Source of the DNA: a virus
DNA length: 51,897 nt
IMG/VR virus record: IMGVR_UViG_3300020156_000459
Coordinates: 1 to 51,897 of that record
Strand: one strand, 5' to 3'
Shown here: positions 16,499 through 23,295 of the stretch, piece by piece
Layout: each line of letters starts with the position of its first letter
How positions within the stretch are numbered: position 1 is the first letter of the stretch
The notes under the pieces: model-generated
Told to the model about the DNA's origin: nothing
Databases searched by the model: none
What the model saw: the letters and a program-made list of their open reading frames with translations, nothing else
Translations under genes and position numbers: made by a program

Positions 16499-17058
16499 GC
16501 GCGTGCCACCCCGCCGGTGTTCCGGCGCAACCAGTCGCGGGTGACCTCGCGCAGTATGCTGCTGAGGCGCGGCCCCACGCCCAGGAAGGGACGCTTGGGC
16601 ATCGTGACTGTGTAGGCCCCGCGGACGTGTTCAGTCGCGAAGTTGGACTTGGACTTGCGGCGGAAGCGCGGGTCGAACGTGTCGCTCTTCGCGTCGTAGT
16701 GGCGGTACAGCGTGACGGTGCCAGCCTCGTGCTTCACCTCACCGCCGAACTGGTGGATGGCGGCATAGACGACGGGGGTGCCCACCTCAACCGCATGCGC
16801 TGAGACGCGGCGGGTGATCGACTGGCGCAGGCGCGCCGTCAATGTGAGTGTCTGGCCGCCCTTGGCCAGGGCGCGGAGCGACTTCGGCCAGGGGTTACCG
16901 TCCGGGTCCTGCTCGGTTTCGAAGCTTCGCTGGGTGGCTAGCTCCACTTGCGCGCCCAGCTCGTCCAGCAGCCCGGTCAGATCGCGGCCGGCGGCTGCGG
17001 CGTTGTCCAGCATCGCCAGGAGGGCCGCGTCCTCGATCTTGATGGAGGCGCCGGTCAT
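16495..17058 (-). CDS. Virion morphogenesis protein (Mu gpG-like), 187 aa
   Basis: The start ATG is at 17058, the last base of the preceding gene's stop region. The N-terminal helix (IEDAALLAMLDNAAAAGRD), the DPDGNPWPKS loop, the TARLRQSITRR segment and VYAAIHQFGGEV followed by PKRPFLGVG are the signature of the phage virion morphogenesis family that includes Mu gpG and P2 gpS-type proteins. These act in head-tail completion. Length is normal for the family. It forms a coupled string with the DUF1320-like gene upstream and the terminator gene downstream. Confidence 0.85.
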   Translation of the reverse strand: MTGASIKIEDAALLAMLDNAAAAGRDLTGLLDELGAQVELATQRSFETEQDPDGNPWPKSLRALAKGGQTLTLTARLRQSITRRVSAHAVEVGTPVVYAAIHQFGGEVKHEAGTVTLYRHYDAKSDTFDPRFRRKSKSNFATEHVRGAYTVTMPKRPFLGVGPRLSSILREVTRDWLRRNTGGVARA

Positions 17059-17486
17059 CAGAACCCCGCCATGTTGTCGCGGCCGAACAGGCGCTCGCCG
17101 GCTACGACCTCGATGGAGCCGGCCTGCGCTGCGGCCGGCTCCACCCCGGCGACGTCGAGCGCCAGGGAGCCGTCGCGGATGTCGCGCAGCATCTTCATGG
17201 CCTGCTGGTAGTCGGCGGTGACCTTGGCCGGTGCGTCGTCGATGTACAGGCCGGCGATGGAGAGCGTGCCGGCGATCTGCGCCACCACCGCCGGAACGGA
17301 GGCGAGCGGCAGGGCGTAGCGGCCCGCCAGATGGGCGTCGATCACCGCGGCGGCCGACGCGATGGCTTGGTCAAGGACGGCGTCGACGATGGTTTCCGTG
17401 TAGGGCTGCTCGCGGTCGGTCAGGTCGACCAGCTTCTTCGTGCCGTAACGGGCGACCAGCGCGGCCTTGTCGGTGTAGGCGGGCAT
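17058..17486 (-). CDS. Mu gp36-like protein (DUF1320), 142 aa
   Basis: The sequence starts MPAYTDKAALVARYGTKKLV and continues LDQAIASAAAVIDAHLAGRYALPL, the recognisable DUF1320 pattern of Mu gp36, a neck protein that helps join head and tail. The C-terminus SIEVVAGERLFGRDNMAGF also fits the family, which often ends in an arginine-rich xxFxRDxMxGF motif. It overlaps the start of the small gene 17486-17695 and is followed by the gpG-like gene. Confidence 0.88.
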   Translation of the reverse strand: MPAYTDKAALVARYGTKKLVDLTDREQPYTETIVDAVLDQAIASAAAVIDAHLAGRYALPLASVPAVVAQIAGTLSIAGLYIDDAPAKVTADYQQAMKMLRDIRDGSLALDVAGVEPAAAQAGSIEVVAGERLFGRDNMAGF

Positions 17487-17695
17487 CAGGCGCGGCCCTC
17501 CACGGCGGCGACCAGCGCGCGCTCCTCGGCCGTCAGGTGGGGCGAGGTCGCGCCGGTCTCGCGGATCAGCGCCGCCACCTCGCCGGCGGCGCCGACGATG
17601 CGCTCGATGCGGGTGAGGGCCGCCGCGTGCTGCCCCTTGGTGCAGCCGCGGGCGCCGATGCGCCGGATGGTTTGACGGAGCTGGTCGGTGTTCAT
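17486..17695 (-). CDS. Small phage protein, 69 aa
   Basis: Starts at ATG 17695 (MNTDQLRQTIRRIG) and overlaps the gp36-like start. Helical and charged, with ALTRIERIVGAAGEVAALIRE likely forming a long helix; no family recognised. Codons 6-11 contain the exact transposase-site motif at 17667-17678. It lies between the gp35-like and gp36-like genes after a 119-bp gap. Confidence 0.55.
   Translation of the reverse strand: MNTDQLRQTIRRIGARGCTKGQHAAALTRIERIVGAAGEVAALIRETGATSPHLTAEERALVAAVEGRA
17667..17678 (+). other. Internal copy of the transposase-site motif (ATGGTTTGACGG)
   Basis: An exact 12-base match to the core of the end sites, within the first codons of the gene 17486-17695. On that gene's strand it reads CCGTCAAACCAT, encoding RQTI. 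The flanking GCGCCGG also matches the context at 1568-1574 and 29859-29864. Confidence 0.6.
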
Positions 17696-17814
17696 GGAAC
17701 CGCTGCTGCTGGAGGTCGCAGGAGGGGGAAGGCCGCGCCCCCTCCGCGCTTCGTGGGTTCCCAGGGGAGCCGCGCGCGGTCGCCGCTCCCCGGATCATCC
17801 CCGCTGGTATCCCG

Positions 17815-18072
17815 TCAGTCGGCCGGCGCCTTCGCCGCCGGGCCTTTGGCCTTGCCGCCGGGCTTCTCCTCGCCGCCTTCGGCCGGCTGCGGGTCGACCG
17901 CCACGACCAGCAGGTTGGGCTCGGCCATGAGCTGCTCGATCTGCTCCGGGGTGAAGGTGCCAGCCGGATGGCGCTTCTGCTCAGGCGTATGGTGCACGCC
18001 GCAGCGGCGGAAGCCGCCGGCCGGGCGGGCGGCGATGACGAGGTCCGGCTGAAACATGTTGAACTTGTCCAT
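17815..18072 (-). CDS. Mu gp35/FluMu-type small head protein, 85 aa
   Basis: Begins MDKFNMFQPDLVIAARPAGGFRRCGV and then HPAGTFTPEQIEQLMAEPNLLVVAV, a pattern seen in the Mu-like gp35 (HI1506-type) proteins encoded just after the major head gene. The C-terminal third is Pro/Gly/Lys/Ala-rich and probably disordered. Start ATG 18072 lies 14 bp after the major head stop. The precise role is unknown; it is part of the head-neck gene cluster. Confidence 0.7.
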   Translation of the reverse strand: MDKFNMFQPDLVIAARPAGGFRRCGVHHTPEQKRHPAGTFTPEQIEQLMAEPNLLVVAVDPQPAEGGEEKPGGKAKGPAAKAPAD

Positions 18073-18086
18073 GCGCGGTCCTCCGA

Positions 18087-18980
18087 TCAGGCGAGCCAGG
18101 GAACGACGACGAGCTGGGCGGTGCCCTTCCACTCGTTGTCCTCGCCGTTGGCCTTGCGCTGGTTCTCCAGGATCTGGCGGCCCTTGCCCTCCAGCGACGG
18201 CGGCACCACCAGGTGCGTGGGGTTGACGCCCAGCGGCTCGCCATGGTCGCGCTTGAGGTTCTGCATGGCGGTGCGGGCGGCCTCGTAGTTCGCGTGCGTC
18301 AGGTCGGCCTTGGACCCGTGGGCGAGCTGCCAGAAGCCGAAGCCGACATTGGCGCGGCCATCGACGCCGTAGCGGTACTGCTTGCGATCGAACACGATCT
18401 CGCCGGTCGGAGCGTCCATGCGCACGAAATCGAAGCTGCGGCGCTTCTGGTAGACGATCGGCTTGATGGCCCGGCTGAGGTCCATCAGGAACCACGGCGT
18501 GCCGGCACCGGCCTGATAGTTGGAGACGGAGACCGTGCTGCCGTCCTCCGCGATCACCGGGTGATCGGTGTCGAAGAAGTACTGGCCGTCGTAGCAGGGC
18601 TTGGCAAAGCCGGACTTCAGCAGCGGGAACACCAGCGTGTTGGGGAAGTTCGCCGTCTGGCGCCCCATCTCGGTGAACATCGGCGCGTAGAGGCCGAACT
18701 TGTCGTCCTCGATGTTGTTGCGGTCGACGCCGATGGTGAGTTCCCAATCCTTGTTGCGGATCAGGTAGGACGCGGTTTCCAGGTTGTGGACGACGCGCGG
18801 GCCGATCCACTCCCGGAAGCCGGGGATGTCCTTCATCCAGCCGTAGTTCTCTTCCGAGGTGGTCGACGGCGTCTCCATGGCGACCATGTCCCACTGGGAC
18901 TTGACGCTGCCGAAGCCGTTCTGGAAGGACGTCTGGAAGCCGGTGTACAGCGCGAGCAGGCTGGACGCGGTGATGAGCAT
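18087..18980 (-). CDS. Major head protein (Mu gpT-like), 297 aa
   Basis: The ATG at 18980 gives MLITASSLLALYTGFQTSFQNGFG, the typical start of Mu-like major head subunits. Further family landmarks are YGWMKDIPGFREWIGPRVVHN, ELTIGVDRNNIEDDKFGLY, CYDGQYFFDTDHPV and the C-terminal GTAQLVVVPWLA. Length is normal. It assembles the icosahedral capsid shell with the decoration protein upstream and the protease/scaffold two genes upstream. The element 2 copy (47985-48905) is clearly homologous but diverged. Confidence 0.95.
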   Translation of the reverse strand: MLITASSLLALYTGFQTSFQNGFGSVKSQWDMVAMETPSTTSEENYGWMKDIPGFREWIGPRVVHNLETASYLIRNKDWELTIGVDRNNIEDDKFGLYAPMFTEMGRQTANFPNTLVFPLLKSGFAKPCYDGQYFFDTDHPVIAEDGSTVSVSNYQAGAGTPWFLMDLSRAIKPIVYQKRRSFDFVRMDAPTGEIVFDRKQYRYGVDGRANVGFGFWQLAHGSKADLTHANYEAARTAMQNLKRDHGEPLGVNPTHLVVPPSLEGKGRQILENQRKANGEDNEWKGTAQLVVVPWLA

Positions 18981-18993
18981 GCGGGCGGCTCCT

Positions 18994-19407
18994 TCAGATC
19001 TCGACCCAGACGCCCTGGGCGTCCACGTCGCGGATGATGCCGGCCTGCGGACGCGCCCCGGTGTCGTCGGTCTTGGCGACCGTCTGGTCGTCGACCGCGT
19101 AGCAGGGCTTGCCGTAGTCGGCGATGGTGATGGCGTCGCCGGCGGCAGAGTTGGCGAAGCGGAAGACGCCACGCTCGATCACCACCTTCGACGGCAGCGT
19201 CGAGCCCGCCACGGTGGAGGCGCGGTGCTGGGCGCGGCCGAGCACGGTCAGCGTGTTGGTGGCCGAGGCCGGGACGGCGGCGCCGGCGGCGTTCTGCGCC
19301 ACCATGGAGCCGGCGAAGACGGAGGTGTTGGCGGCGAGGTCACGCTCCATGTGTGTGAAGCCGCCGTTGCGGGCCAGGGTGTTGCGGTCGGTCGTGAGGG
19401 CGGCCAT
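18994..19407 (-). CDS. Putative head decoration protein, 137 aa
   Basis: MAALTTDRNTLARNGGFTHM then VFAGSMVAQNAAGAAVPASA and TLTVLGRAQHRAST: this small, beta-rich, Ala/Val/Gly-rich pattern resembles capsid cement proteins encoded between the protease/scaffold and the major head gene in B3/D3112-like phages. It sits there here, 3 bp downstream of the protease stop. Element 2 lacks this gene: there the major head follows the protease directly. The decoration role is inferred from composition and position. Confidence 0.7.
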   Translation of the reverse strand: MAALTTDRNTLARNGGFTHMERDLAANTSVFAGSMVAQNAAGAAVPASATNTLTVLGRAQHRASTVAGSTLPSKVVIERGVFRFANSAAGDAITIADYGKPCYAVDDQTVAKTDDTGARPQAGIIRDVDAQGVWVEI

Positions 19408-19410
19408 CGG

Positions 19411-20040
19411 TTACGCCCCCGTCTTCTGCGCGGCGAGCGACTTCTTGAAGGCGTCCTCGGACAGGCCCATCGCGGCGCACACCGCCTTCTGCTCCGCCGT
19501 CAGCTCGCCTTCGGCCGCTTGGCGGGTGCCGAGGTCGGTGGAGCCGGGCGAGAGGATGACCGGCGCCGACGCGATCATGCGGTCGAGCAGGTCGGGGTTG
19601 GCCGAAGCCAGCGCCAGCAGGTCGCCGCGCTGGGCGGGGGTGAACTTGCCGGCCTTGATGGCGTCGTCGACCTTGGCCGTGTGCTTGTCGCCCACCAGCG
19701 AGTTGACCTGGGCGGCCAGCGTGGCGACCTGCTGCTCCAGCAGCGAGGCGCCACCCTTCAGGCCCTTGACGGCGGTGATGACCTGTTCGGCCGGCGTGGC
19801 CTCCGGCAGGCCGGCGGCGGCGGCGATGGCCTTGACCTGACCGGCCGCCGTCTTCAGACCCGTGATGGTGGCGGCCAGCTGGTCGATGGTGGCCGACGCC
19901 TCCAGCCCGGCCGCCGAACACAGGGCGGTGAGCTGGCCGGTGCCGGCCTTCAGGGTGGAGACGGCAGCAAGCGCCGTCGTCTGGTCGGCGGTCTCGGGCA
20001 GGCCGAGTGCCTCCAGGAGCTTTCGCAGAAGCTCGTTCAT
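19411..20040 (-). CDS. Internal-start scaffold protein (Mu gpZ-like), 209 aa
   Basis: Within the protease gene, ATG at 20038-20040 is preceded by ACGGAGAG at good spacing, better than many starts in this phage. The product MNELLRKLLEALGLPETAD... would be the coiled scaffold domain without the protease, as in Mu where I and Z share a C-terminus. The element 2 protease has an equivalent internal ATG at 49409 (MSPETIKRLCALLNLPD). Confidence 0.6.
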   Translation of the reverse strand: MNELLRKLLEALGLPETADQTTALAAVSTLKAGTGQLTALCSAAGLEASATIDQLAATITGLKTAAGQVKAIAAAAGLPEATPAEQVITAVKGLKGGASLLEQQVATLAAQVNSLVGDKHTAKVDDAIKAGKFTPAQRGDLLALASANPDLLDRMIASAPVILSPGSTDLGTRQAAEGELTAEQKAVCAAMGLSEDAFKKSLAAQKTGA

Positions 20041-20550
20041 GGGCTCTCCGTGATGGGCCGCCAGAGCTGGCAGCTGGGGTAGCGCCGGCCGGTTCACGAG
20101 CGCGGCGCCGAGGATCCGTGTGACCGTGCCGTCCTTGGCGTGCAGGAAGGCGGGTGAAAGGAAGCGGTACTCCCTGGAGGCGACGGCTCGCGCACCGGCG
20201 TCGGTCCACTCGACCTTCGCCCAGATGCCGTCCGCGCGGGCTTCCAGCGCGGTCATCCATCCGGCGGCGGGAGCGCGCCCACCCTGGGGAGCGGCGAGGT
20301 CGAGCGCGTGGTCGTAGTCCATCGGGAGCATCCCGCCGGCAGCGGCGGCGAGCGACGCGCCGATGACCGCCTGGGCGTCCGGCAGGGTCCAGCCCGGCCG
20401 GCCGTCCGCCGGCTTGAAGGCGCCGGCCGGCATCAGCTGGACCCACTCCGGCGGCTTGCCGGAGGAGACGTCCAGGGCGCCGGTCAGGACGGCGCTGGCG
20501 AGCGCAACGTCGGACGCAGCGGTTCCGGTGGTGGGAACGCGGGTGGGCAC
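19411..20550 (-). CDS. Head maturation protease/scaffold (Mu gpI-like), 379 aa
   Basis: The N-terminal domain has PPEWVQLMPAGAF, MLPMDYDHALDLAAPQGG, PAAGWMTALEARADGIWAKVEWT and ASREYRFLSPAFLH, the Mu gpI-type protease landmarks. It is followed by an Ala/Leu-rich coiled scaffold part (residues about 171-340) and a C-terminal EGELTAEQKAVCAAMGLS region. An internal in-frame ATG at 20040 (MNELLRKLLEALG) with a GGAGAG site would yield scaffold alone. It is the first gene of the head operon and has a Mor/C-type palindrome 73 bp upstream. Its likely job is scaffolding and then processing the prohead. Confidence 0.93.
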   Translation of the reverse strand: MPTRVPTTGTAASDVALASAVLTGALDVSSGKPPEWVQLMPAGAFKPADGRPGWTLPDAQAVIGASLAAAAGGMLPMDYDHALDLAAPQGGRAPAAGWMTALEARADGIWAKVEWTDAGARAVASREYRFLSPAFLHAKDGTVTRILGAALVNRPALPQLPALAAHHGEPMNELLRKLLEALGLPETADQTTALAAVSTLKAGTGQLTALCSAAGLEASATIDQLAATITGLKTAAGQVKAIAAAAGLPEATPAEQVITAVKGLKGGASLLEQQVATLAAQVNSLVGDKHTAKVDDAIKAGKFTPAQRGDLLALASANPDLLDRMIASAPVILSPGSTDLGTRQAAEGELTAEQKAVCAAMGLSEDAFKKSLAAQKTGA

Positions 20551-20752
20551 GGGTGGCCTCGGCTCGAAAAGGCGGGATGCGATGGAGCCGAGATTAGGGG
20601 GATGGGCGCGCGGAACCGACGCGGAACGGGTTCCGCGTCTCCCCCGTCCGGGCGGTTGGTGCCAGACGGGGTATCACCCTTGCGCGCGCGATACCGATTG
20701 CGGGGCGTTTGAACGGGGTTTTGAACGCCTGCGGGTGGCGGAGGGTCCCGGA
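20551..20752 (-). promoter_or_regulatory. Putative late promoter region of the head operon (PI-like)
   Basis: The 202-bp gap before the protease gene holds a perfect palindrome at 20618-20639: GACGCGGAAC, GG, then the inverse arm. Its core GGAAC-N2-GTTCC is at 20623-20634, 73 bp upstream of the ATG, with an extra GGAAC half-site at 20612-20616. Further upstream, a TTTGAACG direct repeat (20708-20727) is shared with element 2. Both palindrome and spacing recur at the lysozyme operon and in element 2, so this is probably where the Mor/C activator turns on head genes, as the Mu PI promoter. Confidence 0.7.
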
Positions 20753-20950
20753 CTACCCGGCGGCACGGACAGGGCCACCAGCGGCGATCCTATCGCGTTC
20801 CAGTTCGGCGATGGTCGCGCGGGCCTCGTCGAGCAACCCGGCACGCACCGGATCGTCAACCGGCAGTGCCTCCACAAAGGCGAGATGGGCACGCCAAGCG
20901 TCGATGCCGTCCCACAGGGCGGGCGGGTCGATGAAGCCGGGATGCGTCAT
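20753..20950 (-). CDS. Small phage protein, 65 aa
   Basis: MTHPGFIDPPALWDGIDAWRAH then DEARATIAELERDRIAAGG: short, acidic, helical, no recognised family. The ATG (20950) overlaps the stop of the MuF-like gene, so it is coupled to it. It is the last gene before the head-operon promoter region. An alternative frame (20674-20892) ends with a RRSKPRSN peptide that resembles one read from element 2, but that similarity is probably due to conserved DNA rather than a gene. Confidence 0.6.
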   Translation of the reverse strand: MTHPGFIDPPALWDGIDAWRAHLAFVEALPVDDPVRAGLLDEARATIAELERDRIAAGGPVRAAG

Positions 20951-22368
20951 GCCGTCCTCCCGATCGCCAGTCGCGCCGCGTCCATCGCGGCCTTCAGGAA
21001 CGCCGCGCGATCGGCCAGCAACTGGTCGAAGGACGGCGATGCTTGGACAGTGTAGACCAGATGCCCGGCATCGGCCAGTGCCTGCACGGCGGCGTGCGCG
21101 ACCACGCGGTTGGCCTCGACCGCCGGCAGCGCGCCCGTGACGACGGCGTCCAACAACGCCTGCTCGGCCGCGCGCCGGGCAGCACGGGCCATGGTGGCGA
21201 GGGATTCCGCGGGAAGCGTGCGGTCCACGCTGGCCGCGTACCGCGTGCCGTCGTGGCCGATGGCGCGGATCTCGGCGATGCCCGGATAGTGGGCCGTGGC
21301 CGACAGGTCGGCCGGGCTGAGCGACGAGCCGCCGGGGTGGTTGTGCACGACGACGAGCCGGCGGGCCGGGTCCGCCAGCTGCGCGGCGGCCTCCGTCGAT
21401 GGGTTGACGGTGTTGGTCCGGCCGTCGGTGCGCGCCTCGATGACGGTGCCGGAGGTGGCGTCGACGATGACCAGGTGCTCATGGCCGGTGTCCCGGCCGC
21501 GCTCCAGCACCTGCGATTCCGCTTGCGCCACGGCACGGGCGGCGGGCGGGACGGACGGCTCTCCGCCGGGGCCGTCCACCGCGCCGCGCAGCGCCGGCGG
21601 TAGGGCGTCGCGCTTCTGCGCCAGCAGGCGCGCCGCCTGCGCGTCGCGGGCCGCCTTGCCCTTGTGGTAGGCGAAGCCGGGATCGACGCCGGCGGGCACC
21701 ATGACCTCTTCGCCGGTGCGCTTGTTGGTCCAGGGGCGCGGGTCGGACGGCGGCGGGTTCTCGGTGACCGTCCAGCCCTGCCGCTCCAGGTCGCGCGCCG
21801 AGAGCTGCTGGAGCGTGCAGCGGCAGCGCCACCCGCAAGGCGGTGAACGCTCGTCCCACCAGGCATGGTCGACCGGCAGGATGGTGCCGTGCCACGCCGC
21901 GTGATCCGGCCGCGTCTTGGTGTCCTTCACCGCGACGTAGCGCAGGTACGGCCGGGCCGCCTTGACGCGCTCGATGCGTTCCCACTGCCCGGCCGCCTGC
22001 GCCATGCGGACGTTGGTGTCGAAGATGATGCGCAGCCGGCGGGGACTGCCAAGCTGCACCACCTTGGCCCGCCCATCGGCCGGATCGACCATGGGCTTGC
22101 GCCCCCACCAGCCCGCGGCCTGGAGGCGCGGCTCGATGTCCGCAGCCCACTGCTCGTAGCTCTGCCCGTCGGCGATGGCTTTGACCAGCGAGCCGTGCAC
22201 CTCGGCCAGCAGGTCGGCCTTCATCATCTTGGCCACCGTGAAGGCGTGCGCGTGCTCGGCCTGCCACATGTCCTGCCAAGCGAAGGAGACGCGATAGCCC
22301 TTGGCCTTCAAGAAGCCGATCGCCTCCTCCGGCGGCAGCGGCGTGAGCGTGGGGGTGGGATCAGCCAT
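20947..22368 (-). CDS. MuF-like minor head protein fused to an HNHP (JAB/RadC-like) domain, 473 aa
   Basis: Residues about 1-190 are the SPP1 gp7/MuF head morphogenesis region: helical N-terminus (FLKAKGYRVSFAWQDMW), then TNVRMAQAAGQWERI, RPDHAAWHGTILPVDHAWWD and the Cys-rich CGWRCRCTLQQLS motif (C178, C182, C184). After a Pro/Ala linker, residues about 290-385 carry a second domain with LVVVHNHPGG, S351, PADL (D354) and ATAHYPGIAEIRAIG. The HxHP...SxxD arrangement resembles JAB/RadC-type metalloproteins. The MuF part acts in portal-region head assembly and may enter the cell with DNA; the second domain could be an enzymatic cargo. The start ATG 22368 overlaps the methyltransferase stop region. 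Confidence 0.85.
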   Translation of the reverse strand: MADPTPTLTPLPPEEAIGFLKAKGYRVSFAWQDMWQAEHAHAFTVAKMMKADLLAEVHGSLVKAIADGQSYEQWAADIEPRLQAAGWWGRKPMVDPADGRAKVVQLGSPRRLRIIFDTNVRMAQAAGQWERIERVKAARPYLRYVAVKDTKTRPDHAAWHGTILPVDHAWWDERSPPCGWRCRCTLQQLSARDLERQGWTVTENPPPSDPRPWTNKRTGEEVMVPAGVDPGFAYHKGKAARDAQAARLLAQKRDALPPALRGAVDGPGGEPSVPPAARAVAQAESQVLERGRDTGHEHLVIVDATSGTVIEARTDGRTNTVNPSTEAAAQLADPARRLVVVHNHPGGSSLSPADLSATAHYPGIAEIRAIGHDGTRYAASVDRTLPAESLATMARAARRAAEQALLDAVVTGALPAVEANRVVAHAAVQALADAGHLVYTVQASPSFDQLLADRAAFLKAAMDAARLAIGRTA

Positions 22369-23041
22369 GGGCAGTCTCGAACAGCGCCAGCCCGTCCACC
22401 GGCTGGTGGTCGATGTAATCCTCGTCGCGCTCGAACCGGGCGCGGGTGCCAGGGCGCAGGCGGACCAGCCCTTCGGCGGTGGCACCGAGCCGGAACACGA
22501 ACCAAGCATAGGCCGAGGCGGAACGCGCGCGACGGTCCAGGCGGCCTTTCAGGAGCGAGATGCGCTCGATGAAGGGGCAGTAGGTCACCGGGTGCCGGGT
22601 GAACAGCGCGTCGCGCGTGTCGGTCTCCAGCCACTGCACGCGGCAGAACAGCGCAACGCCCATGCGCGCGACGGACAGCGCTCGCCAAGCGAAGTCTTCC
22701 GCCGCATTGAAGGGTGGATTGGTGATGACCCAGTCGACCGGGCCCGGCGGCATCCAGTGGGCGCCCAGCGTCGTGTCGAGGAAATCGCCCACCTCGCCGA
22801 AGCCGTAGCGGAAAACGTCGCTGGCGTAGACTTGGCCGAAATATTCGGCCAGCGGCGTGGCCATGTGCCCTCCGCCGCAGGCCGGCTCCCAAACTGACAG
22901 CGGCGCCAGCGCCTCGCGCCCGCCCAGCACCAACTCGCACAAGGCGCGCGTCCCCCAGGGCGGAGTGGGGAAGTAGTCGAGCGAGTCCGGCGGCTCGACC
23001 CGGCGGGCCATGACGGCGGTAGAGCGGTTCTGCCCGGCCAT
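22361..23041 (-). CDS. Class I SAM-dependent DNA methyltransferase, 226 aa
   Basis: Motif I is WEPACGGGHM (residues 51-60) and the catalytic motif IV is NPPF (108-111), the adenine-N6 type of (D/N)PP(Y/F). SLDYFPTPPWGTRAL before motif I is the usual start of phage-borne orphan methyltransferases. The ATG at 23041 is preferred over longer starts because it overlaps the upstream stop (ATGA). There is no partner nuclease gene, so it probably modifies phage DNA against host restriction, analogous in purpose to Mu mom. Its place within the head operon means late expression. Target sequence is unknown. Confidence 0.85.
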   Translation of the reverse strand: MAGQNRSTAVMARRVEPPDSLDYFPTPPWGTRALCELVLGGREALAPLSVWEPACGGGHMATPLAEYFGQVYASDVFRYGFGEVGDFLDTTLGAHWMPPGPVDWVITNPPFNAAEDFAWRALSVARMGVALFCRVQWLETDTRDALFTRHPVTYCPFIERISLLKGRLDRRARSASAYAWFVFRLGATAEGLVRLRPGTRARFERDEDYIDHQPVDGLALFETAHG

Positions 23042-23295
23042 CACGCGCGCCATTTCCGATGGCGCCAAGCGGCGCGACGGGCACGGAACGCATGAAGGAC
23101 GAGTAAGAGGCCCATGAGGAACGCCTCGCGCGGCGTCATATCGATCCGGGCCCGGTTGTCCTCGTCCGGCTTCATGACAATGTGCACGGTGCCGTAGCGG
23201 CTCGTAATGACCTTTAGCCTGGGAGAAGGCGCGACCTGTGCGACAATGGCAGCGCCGGTGGTGCTGGCCCGCAGCTTCGCCAATTGGTCAGACAT
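23041..23295 (-). CDS. Small phage protein, 84 aa
   Basis: MSDQLAKLRASTTGAAIVAQ followed by LKVITSRYGTVHIVMKP and a C-terminal basic helix (LLLVLHAFRARRAAWRHRK). I chose the ATG at 23295, eight bases inside the portal gene end, with a GGGGGTGG stretch upstream; a GTG at 23301 is possible. The REAFLMGLLLVLHAF segment is hydrophobic but short. No family recognised. It is coupled to the methyltransferase gene by a 1-base ATGA overlap. Confidence 0.55.
   Translation of the reverse strand: MSDQLAKLRASTTGAAIVAQVAPSPRLKVITSRYGTVHIVMKPDEDNRARIDMTPREAFLMGLLLVLHAFRARRAAWRHRKWRA

Noticed and set aside
17764-17791. GGGGAGC...GCTCCCC as a terminator between head genes
   Set aside because: The stem is only seven bases with a 14-base loop, there is no T-run, and genes on both sides belong to one late operon.
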